The translations under genes and the position numbers were made by a program. From Deinandra increscens subsp. villosa (lineage: Eukaryota; Streptophyta; Magnoliopsida; Asterales; Asteraceae): 64,000 nt of DNA. Location of the stretch: the NCBI GenBank assembly GCA_039602395.1, contig JBCNJP010000003.1, positions 68,111,917-68,175,916 on the forward strand, in the 5' to 3' direction. Shown here one piece after another: positions 56,277 to 64,000 of this stretch; the stretch's first letter is position 1, and every line of letters starts with the position of its first letter. Under the pieces are notes generated by a model. It ran no database searches, had not been told where the DNA came from, and worked only from the letters and a program-made list of their open reading frames with translations.

Positions 56277-56940
56277 ATGGTAATCTATTTTATTTTTGGT
56301 GGATATGATATATGTGGTACTTCTTATTCTGGAGCTAAAAGACACGCGAAGGAAACCAAATCAGACGTACCTAGAAAATCTGTCAAAGCCTCAGTACAAG
56401 CAGATCTGAAGGATGTTACCTTCGGTGAATATGACAGGTGCAACTTCATGGACCCTCACCATGATGGGCTCGTGATGACGCTCTACATAGCCAACCATTT
56501 CATAAAGAGGATCCTAATTGACGGAGGCAGTTCTGTCAACATTATTCAACTTGAAACGTTGACCAAGATGGGGATACCCCAGGATGAAGTCAATTCCACG
56601 GTCCTCGTAGGTTTCAGTGGGGAAACGAAGAATACCCTGGGAGAGGTGAAGCTTCCAGTTTATGTTGAAGGGGTGAACTCGATGCAACGCTTTTGTCTCA
56701 TGGAGCTCCGTTCGGATACAACATTATCCTGGGCAGACCCTGGATTCACGACATGAAAGTTATCCCCTCTACGTACCATCAGTGCGTCAAACTGCCCACA
56801 CCCTGGGGGAGTGGTCACCATCCACAGCGACCAACAGGAAGCGAAAGACTACTACACTTCAGCTATGAAGATTTCAGCAAAAGCTCATCAAGGATAGCAA
56901 TTAAAGAAGAAGACCAGGGATGTCTTAGAAGCAAGGGAGC
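56277..56940 (+). pseudogene. Tat protease, copy E
   Basis: ILIDGGSSVNIIQLETL and, after a frameshift at about 56700 shared with copy F, ILGRPWIHDMKVIPS. Confidence 0.75.
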
Positions 56941-58443
56941 AAGATGTCAAATAAGTAATCCTAGACCCATTGCATCCTGGGAAAAAAGTATCAATCGGCA
57001 CCAATATCCCTGGCCTTATTGAAGAAGAGTTGGTGGAATTTCTCAGATCCAGAATGTCAACGTTTGCATGGAATACCGAAGACATGATAGGTATATCAAA
57101 AAATGTTATAACTCATAAACTTGGTATTGATCCATCTTACAGGCCCGTGCATCAAAAGAGGCGGAAGTATGCCCCTGAGAAGTATGTGATAATCCAAGAG
57201 GAGGTGGACCGGCTGTTGAAAAACAAGATGATCAGGGAGGTTAAGTTCCCAAGATGGTTAGCCAATGTGGTGGTAGTGGAGAATAAAAATGGCAAGTGGA
57301 GGTTCTGTGTGGATTACACAAACCTGAACCGTGCATGTCCTAAAGACCCTTTTCCCTTACCACACATTGACTCCATGGTAGATGCGATGGCTGGTCATGA
57401 AATGTTGACATTTATGGACGCCACCTCAGGATTCCAACAAATTCAAATGGAGCCAAGTGATCAAGAGGATACGACGTTTATCACACCCACAAGTATCTAT
57501 TGTTATGTTGTTATGCCCCTTGGATAAAAAAATGCAGGGGCAACCTATCAAAGACTAGTGAATATGATGTTCAAAGAAAAACTAGGAGAAACTATGGAGG
57601 TTTATATAGACGATATGGTGGTAAAGTCCCTGAATGTCAGCACCCATGTCCCAGGATGTTAAAGAATCTTTTGACATCTTGGACAAGTACACTATGAAGC
57701 TGAATCCAGAGAAATGCCATTTTGGAGTAGGTGCTGGTAAATTCCTGGGTTATATGGTGACCAAAAGAGGAATCGAAGCTAGCCCATAACAAATTCGTGC
57801 CATCATGAACCTCAAGTCACTCGAATCAAGCAAGGATGTGCAAAGACTGACAAGCCACGTTGCAGCACTGAATAGATTTATTTCCAAATCCTCGGAAAGA
57901 TGCCGAGATTTCTATGACATCCTGAGAAAGAACAAGAAGTTCGAATGGACGTCCCAGCATGAGCAAGCCTTCCAGGATCTGAAGACGTACCTATCCTCGC
58001 CACCACTCTTGATGAAGCCGAATCCCGAGGAGCCTTTATCATTGTACCTTGCAGTCTCAAGAAACACGGTAAGTGCAGTCCTAACCAAGGATGCAGAGGG
58101 TCAACAACACCCAGTGTATTATGTAAGTAAGAGTCTTCTTGACGCCGAATCCAGGTATTCACATTTAGAAAAACTTATACTAGCTCTAAGTATGGCTTCC
58201 ACTAAACTTAGACATTTTTTTGAAACTCATACTATACATGTGAAAACTAACTACCCTATAAAGTTTGTCTTGAGGAAACCTGAAATGTCAAGAAGGATGG
58301 CAAAATGGTCCCTGAAGTTGAGTGCTTACAACCTAGTCTATGAAGCCAGAACGACCATAAAGTCACAAGCTCTAGCAGACTTTGTGGCTGATTTTAGTAG
58401 TGACATCCAGAATGAAGCTATTCAAGAATTCCAGAGTTTGTAA
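56941..58443 (+). pseudogene. pol: Tat reverse transcriptase and RNase H, copy E
   Basis: RT 56970-57527 with stop at GGATAAAAAAATGCAGG, VYIDDMVV at 57600-57623 in the shifted frame, RNase H 57805-58443 ending with the same EFQSL-stop as copy F. Confidence 0.85.
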
Positions 58444-59019
58444 GAAGAAGAATTCTCAAGATGTTGGACCCTATTCATGGATGGGGCATCCAATGTCGTG
58501 GGGACAGGCCTTGGAATCATACTAAAATCGCCACAGGGGGACATGATACCCCAGGCTGTTAGGTGTGGATTCCAGGCAACTAACAATGAATCGGAATACG
58601 AAGCCCTGATTGCTGGCCTACAATTAGCTTTACATATTGGGATCCAGAACATCCATGTATACGTTGACTCCTTACTTTTAACTAATCACGTTAATGGAAC
58701 TTATGCAGTGAAAGGAGAAAAGTTGGCCAAGTACCTAGAAATTGTGAAGGCTATATCCCAGGATTTTCAAATTTTCGACATTCAGCAAATACCCAGGGAT
58801 GTAAATGCTGAAGCAGATGCACTAGCGAACTTGGGGTCAGCATTCAAGGCAATGGAGGATACACATATTCCCATAATCCACATACTAACCCCAGCAATCA
58901 ACCAACAAGAGAACCCAGAAGACATTGATCCTGGGGGCAGGGTCTTGGCATCCAAACCCAGGATGCACAGTGTCTTGATACCCAGGATGCACAGTATCCT
59001 GATTCCTAGGATGATCTGA
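58444..59019 (+). pseudogene. Second RNase H (aRH), copy E
   Basis: FMDGASN, NNESEYEAL, VYVDSLLL, VNAEADALANL; linker repeat at the end. Near-identical to 41531-42106. Confidence 0.8.
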
Positions 59020-59106
59020 TATCCTGGACTAGACCCATCATAGACTACTTACGGAATGGCTCCACCCTAAAAGGAGAAAAAGGTACCACATCATTCAGAA
59101 TCAGGA

Positions 59107-59219
59107 TGGCCAGGTACGTTCTTATAAAAGGAAAGTTATATAAAAAACCCGTTGCAGGAACATACTTAAGATGCTTGGAAAACGAGGAAGCACAGGAAGT
59201 ACTCAAAGATATCCATGAA
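59107..59219 (+). pseudogene. int: Tat integrase N-terminal stub, copy E
   Basis: MARYVLIKGKLYKKPVAGTY... to IHEGDC, then a deletion junction into antisense-ORF sequence. Catalytic core absent. Confidence 0.8.
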
Positions 59220-59230
59220 GGCGACTGCCG

Positions 59231-60336
59231 AAGTCTGTGCAGTGCCTAGTTTGTTAGAGATTGGCCTTGAGGAGCAGAATACCGAAGTCAAGTTGGAGAA
59301 GTTTCTGAGCATCCCTGAATCTGAACGATCATTCCGCTGTGAGGAGATTTCCGCTGCATCGTACCATACTCCCAGCATGTCAAGCTGTAAGTACCTCTGG
59401 ATTTTACTTGTTTGTTTTTATAAATATCTTTGATCTGACATTCAGGGTTTCTTTCTCAGCTGCCGCTCCCAAGTTTGACCTGGATGACATAGACACTGCC
59501 CTAAGCTCTGGAACTGGTGCCGAGGATGAGATAATGGTCCTTGGATCTGTGAAGACTGAACCTACCCCCTGACTAAGATTCCTCCACCTAGGGCCTCCGT
59601 GACCAAGAGAAAGACCTGAGGGTCAAGTGCTGCCGCTACCACTCCTGCTGCCCCTAGTTTCATCTCGGACCTCTCAGCCGTGGAGAGTGAATCCCTCGTT
59701 CAACAGGTGAGTCTTATTTGACCCTTAATGTAATTTTCGCTTTCATATCGACCCTGACCATGGATTTCATTTCGTTTTCAGGCTACTTCCCACATTCTGG
59801 ATCTTCTGGCCGCCACCGAGAGGCGAGCGACTGATGCCGAAGCCCTGGCCAAGGCAAAGATTGCCCAGGCCAACCAGGAGACCACCAAGGCGAAGCTCCT
59901 TCACGATAAGGCTGTGAAGCTCATTGAGGAGAACGAGAAGAAGGCAGTACGGGCGAGGGAGGAACACCAAGCTGCCATGGCTGATGTTGTGAAAACAACT
60001 AAGGTTTCGGCCATGGTAGCCCTGTTGCAGGCCAGGCTCAAATTGGTGAAGGAGGCCAGGGATCTGAACCTTTTGAACCCGAAGTGGAACCACCGCCTGT
60101 GGCTGAATAAGCTGCAAGAGCTGGGAGGTACCATCCCTGAGGGTTTTGAAGAGACCTAGGATGCAGGGTGTTCTGCCTTAGTTGCAGCTGGTGGTGGCAG
60201 CGAAATGGAGGTGGATCAAGTCAAGACTCAAGGTGCTGAGGGCCAGGATGATGCAGGCAAGGAGGGAGCTGGTGAAGAAGAAGCCAAGGAGAAGGATGCA
60301 GGGGCTGCTGATGCAGCAGCCACGAGTACTGTTTAA
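59231..60336 (+). pseudogene. Tat antisense ORF, copy H (exon 1 lost)
   Basis: Matches 44463-45566. Begins with the end of intron 1 (GTCTGTGCAG); exons 59243-59386, 59460-59706 and 59782-60336, introns 59387-59459 and 59707-59781, all with GT-AG borders. Coiled-coil-like last exon (LIEENEKKAVRAREEHQAAM). No start exon. Confidence 0.6.
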
Positions 60337-61543
60337 TAGCCCGTGGTCCTTTGTCTTTCTCCTGTTTTTTATGAAGCTTTTGTTTAAAACAGATTATTTT
60401 GTGTTGGTTTGCCGGAGGTCTGATTCCCGATGTTACACTGCTCCACCCGCGGGTTTAGTACCTATGGTTTGAACTTTAAACCACCCTGAGGTGGTTGGAC
60501 ACTTTGCTCTAACCAAGGGGTGGTTACCTCTAATATAAATATTTGCTTCTGAACTATATGTCTGCATAATATCTTTAACTTTTCTGCATAAATGAACACA
60601 CAAATATGATAAGAATGTTAGAATCATCCATACCTTCTACATCCGGGGATAGTCCCTGAATGCTAAACTCTTTCTTGTGCAAGCAAATAATTTCTATAGT
60701 CCTTGGTGCAATTCTGCTTTTGATTCCTCAGCGACAACCTAAAATGTTGCTTAATCAACACCGAAATCCTAGGATTTGGCACTGCCGTGCCATCCTAGGG
60801 TATGATCATTCAGGTAGACCATGCATAGGTTAGGAACAAATTTTAACAATCGGGATCAAACCCAAAAATCCTGGGTTCAAAACCAAAAATCCTGGGGTCA
60901 AGCCCAATAAATCCTGGGGTCAAGCCCAAAAATCCTAGGGTCAAGCCTAAAAATCCTGGGGTTAAACCCGGTGCCGATCCGGGGAACGGGGGTCATGCCC
61001 GGTGCCGTACTGGCGAATTCTAGGGTCCACCTCGAGCCGAACCGGCGAACTAGGGTATTGCCTCGTGTGTCTTATGTTGGTGTGAAAACACCAAAAACCT
61101 TAAGGAACCCCCATATGTCCATGAATCATGAGGTTGTCGCCCATGCTATTAACACAGGTCGATCCCATGATCCTGGGTCCAATATGTGGGTTAACGTGCG
61201 CTACAGGTAGGGGTCGTGCGCTACAGGCGATTACCCAAATGTAGGAGAGGTGATATCCTCTCAAACCTTGGAAGTTATACTAGATACCTTGAACGAAGGA
61301 GAGATGGCCAGTCCCTAACTTAGGAGAAACACATCCCTGGCTTCATGCATCCAGGGTTAGCTATCTGTTTTCATCCAAGTATCTCAACCAAAGGGGTTAG
61401 TAGATTTCATGGGAAATGATAAAAACTGGTAAAGTAAAAATATAGCAAAATCATTTGATAATAATAAAAACTATAAGAGAAATACCTCGATCAATTCATT
61501 AGTTAGGAAACATACCTGACGTGCCGCATTCTGGGTGCTATAC
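60337..61543. other. Untranslated region with 21-bp repeats (60861-60965)
   Basis: Copy of 45565-46771; five copies of the 21-bp unit. No gene seen. Confidence 0.6.
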
Positions 61544-62778
61544 TTACATGAAATAAGCTTTCAAATGGATTGCATTCCACGGTATCGGTAGTAACTCACC
61601 ATCCATGTTGGAAAGCCAATATGCCCCTTTACTTTCCTCTAAGTCGATTAAGTAGGGGCCTTCCCATTTGGGGGCCAACTTACCATCCCCTGGATTCGTC
61701 GTGTTTTGGAATGCCTTAAAACCATGTCTCCTACCCTAAACCTTCTAATTTTCACATGCTTGTTGTAGGTCTTAGATAATCTTTGTTGATATGCAGCCAC
61801 TCTTCAAGCAGTTTGTTCTCGTAGTTCATCCACGGTGTCAAGATCATCAGCCAGGGATTCATTATTTGCATCCTGGGTCTGCCTGATGACCCTGAATGTT
61901 GGGACAACCATTTCCATTAGAATGACTGCTTCTGTACCAAAAACCAAGGAAAAAGGGGTTTGGCCTGTAGCATTCTTGGATGTGGTTCTATCAGCCCAAA
62001 TTCTAATGGTAGTTCCTCTGTCCATTTTCCTTTCTTCTCCTTAAGTCCTTTCTTCAAATTGTTGATGATAATCTTGTTACTAGACTCCGCCTGGCCATTA
62101 GCCTGAGGATGCACTAGTGTAGAAGTTATCATCTTTATTCCCCAACTTTCACAGAATCCAGTAGTCCTCTTGCCAATGAAATGAGACCCATTATCACACA
62201 CTATTTCGGAGGGTATGGCGAATCTTGTTATGATATTCCTCTTGATGAATGAAATAACTTCCTTTTCCCTGACTTGCACATATGCTTCGGCCTCTGTCCA
62301 CTTCGAGAAGTAATCAGTCATAGCTAACATGAAGACTTTGCCTCCTGGCGCCTTGGGTAGCTTGCCCACAATGTCCAATCCCCATTTCATAAAGGGCCAG
62401 GATACAGGGATAGGATGCAAGGGTTTAGCAGGTTGATGGGGAATGTTAGCGTGTTTCTAGCAAGCATCACATTTAATGGGCAAAATCCTGGGCACCTTTT
62501 CTCAAGGATGGCCAGAAGTAACATGTTCTCAAGATTTTAGACATTAGAGACCTGCCCCCTGTGTGGTTTCCACGGTCGCCTTCATGGATATCTTTGAGTA
62601 CCTCCTGAGCTTCTTTATCCTCCAAGCATCTTAGGGATGTTCCCGCCACAGATTTTCTATATAATTCACCTTTAATGAGAACGTACCTGGCCATTCCGGT
62701 TCTGAATGCTCTTGTATCTTTTTCTTCTTTTGGGATGGAGCCTTTAGGTTCTATCTTAGGTCTGGTATAGGACGACAA
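61544..62778 (-). pseudogene. int: Tat integrase (copy H)
   Basis: HHCC part 62473-62778 (IHEGDRGNHTGG, then stop), catalytic core 61917-62420 with D (WGLDIVG), D (VCDNGSHF) and E (NGQAESS), continuing in another frame at 61804-62025. The stop at the KCDAC position is shared with copy G. Confidence 0.8.
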
Positions 62779-62850
62779 GATATCCTGGGACTTAGGACAT
62801 TGTGCATCCTGGGTATCAGGGCACTGTGCATCCTAGGGACACTACGCATC

Positions 62851-63801
62851 CTAGGTATTGGATGCCAAAACCATGCCCCCAGGATCAATGTCTTCCAAGT
62901 TCTCTCGTTGATTGATTGCTGGACTTAGTATGTGGATTATGGGGATATGTGTATCCTCCATTGCCTTGAATGCTGACCCCAGGTTTGCTAATGCATCTGC
63001 TTCAGCATTTTCATCCCTGGGTACTTGCTGTATATTGAAAGTTTGAAAATCCTGGGATATAGCCTTCACAACTTCTAGGTACTTGGCTAGTTTCTCCCCT
63101 TTCACTGCATAAGATCCATTGAAATGTTTAGTTAAAAGTAGGGAATCAACATATACCTGGACGTTCTGGATCCCAAGATGTAGAGCTAGTTGTAGGCCAG
63201 CAATCAGGGCTTCATACTCCGCTTCATTATTAGTCGCCTGGAATCCACACCTGACAGCCTGGGGTATCATGTCCCCCTGTAGCGATTTCAGTATGATCCC
63301 AAGGCCTGTCCCCCTGACATTGGATGCCCCATCCGTGAATAGGGTCCAACATCCTGAGAATTCTTCTTCTTGCAAACTCTGGAATTCTTGATCTGCTTCA
63401 CTCTGGATGTCACTACTGAAATCAGCCACAAAGTCTGCTAGAGCTTGTGACTTTATGGCCGTGCTGGCTTTGTAGACTAGGTTGTAAGCACACAACTTCA
63501 GGGACCATTTTGCCATTCTTCCCGACATTTCAGGTTTCCTCAAGATAGACTTTATAGGGTAGTTAGTTTTCACATGTATAATATGAGTCTCAAAACAATG
63601 TCTAAGTTTAGTAGAGGTCATACTTAGGGCTAGTATAAGTTTTTCTAGATGAGAATACCTGGATTCGGCGTCAAGAAGACTCTTACTTACATAATACACT
63701 GGGTGTTGTTGACCCTCTGCATCCTTGGTTAGGACTGCACTTACCGTGTTTCTTGAGACTGCAAGGTATAACGATAAAGGCTCCCCTGGATTCGGCTTCA
63801 T
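62851..63801 (-). pseudogene. Tat RNase H and second RNase H (copy H)
   Basis: One open frame of 316 codons joins RNase H 1 (PLSLYLAVSRNTVSAVL, HPVYYVSKSLLDAESRYSHLEKLILAL) to the second RNase H (LFTDGASN, NNEAEYEAL, VYVDSLLL, ENAEADALANL). It lacks the stop after HLEKLN and the shift that copies C and G have, so this segment is less damaged. Confidence 0.8.
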
Positions 63802-64000
63802 TAGAAGGGGTGCCGAGGATAGGTACGCTTTCAGATCCTGGAAGACATGTTCATGCTGTCATAGAAATCTCGGCATCTTTCTGAGGACTTTGAGATAAAC
63901 CTATTCAGGGCTGCTACGCGGCCTGTCAACCTTTGTACATCCTTGGTCGATTGAGGTGACTTCAAGTTCATTATAGCACGAATTTGTTCTGGGCTAGCTT
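63802..64000 (-). pseudogene. pol: Tat RT/RNase H connection, window edge (copy H)
   Basis: Continues into RVAALNRFISKSSER and QIRAIMNLKSPQS-like coding but has lost about 37 bp near 63858 (TTCTATGAC joined to AGCATGAAC), a frameshift. Truncated by the end of the window. Confidence 0.75.

Noticed and set aside
1..64000. tRNA, rRNA or snRNA genes
   Set aside because: TGGTATCAGAGC-type matches are primer binding sites 2-3 bases after LTR ends, not tRNA genes; no cloverleaf or rRNA sequence seen by eye.

Overview
This window is plant nuclear DNA (eudicot; Asteraceae is only a guess from the style of the elements) from a retrotransposon-rich region. I see no intact host protein gene, rRNA or tRNA. 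Almost everything is LTR retrotransposon or non-autonomous DNA transposon sequence, much of it nested, duplicated, inverted or broken. There is one run of N (7051-7550).

Layout. (a) 1-7050: a Ty1/copia gag (element A) is interrupted at 1436/1437 by a second, chimeric copia copy whose two outer ends are both U5 LTR ends in inverted orientation; inside, a minus-strand and a plus-strand gag meet head to head near 3730. (b) 7551-30461: a rearranged block holding non-autonomous hAT-like elements, arrays of a very small LTR element (TRIM, about 165-bp LTRs, tRNA-iMet type primer site), a Ty3/gypsy chromovirus-like (Tekay/Del type) element with long LTRs and only a short gag-like ORF, a large solo LTR, a MULE-type element, two MITEs, a 42-bp minisatellite and two inverted copies of a decayed copia RT relic. 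(c) 30462-53394: Ty3/gypsy Tat-lineage sequence (gag, protease, RT, RNase H, second 'archaeal-type' RNase H, integrase, plus an extra ORF on the opposite strand that carries GT-AG introns). Its outer LTRs are flanked by the same 5 bp (CTTAT), and copia relic lies on both sides, so a Tat element landed in that relic. Inside lie further Tat fragments in both orientations. (d) 53395-53671: the other half of the interrupted copia relic. (e) 53672-64000: another Tat copy on the plus strand with 5' LTR, primer site and gag-pol, joined by a deletion to a minus-strand Tat fragment that runs off the window. Much of 54.8-63.2 kb is a direct duplicate of 37.9-48.5 kb.

How the parts relate. The elements encode the usual retrotransposon functions (capsid, protease, RT/RNase H, integrase), but every gag-pol copy has stops, frameshifts or deletions, so none looks autonomous. 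Short target-site duplications and comparison of duplicate copies give a partial order of events: copia relic first, Tat into the relic (CTTAT), duplication of that junction, Tekay-like LTR into one Tat LTR copy, then the MULE into the Tekay-like LTR. TRIM insertion in a hAT copy (TAAAA) was followed by an inversion that separated its two halves. I found no convincing novel gene system. The most unusual things are the two-U5-ended copia insertion, the TRIM arrays with inversion scars, and the conserved intron-containing antisense ORF of the Tat elements. Assembly error must be excluded for each inversion and duplication.
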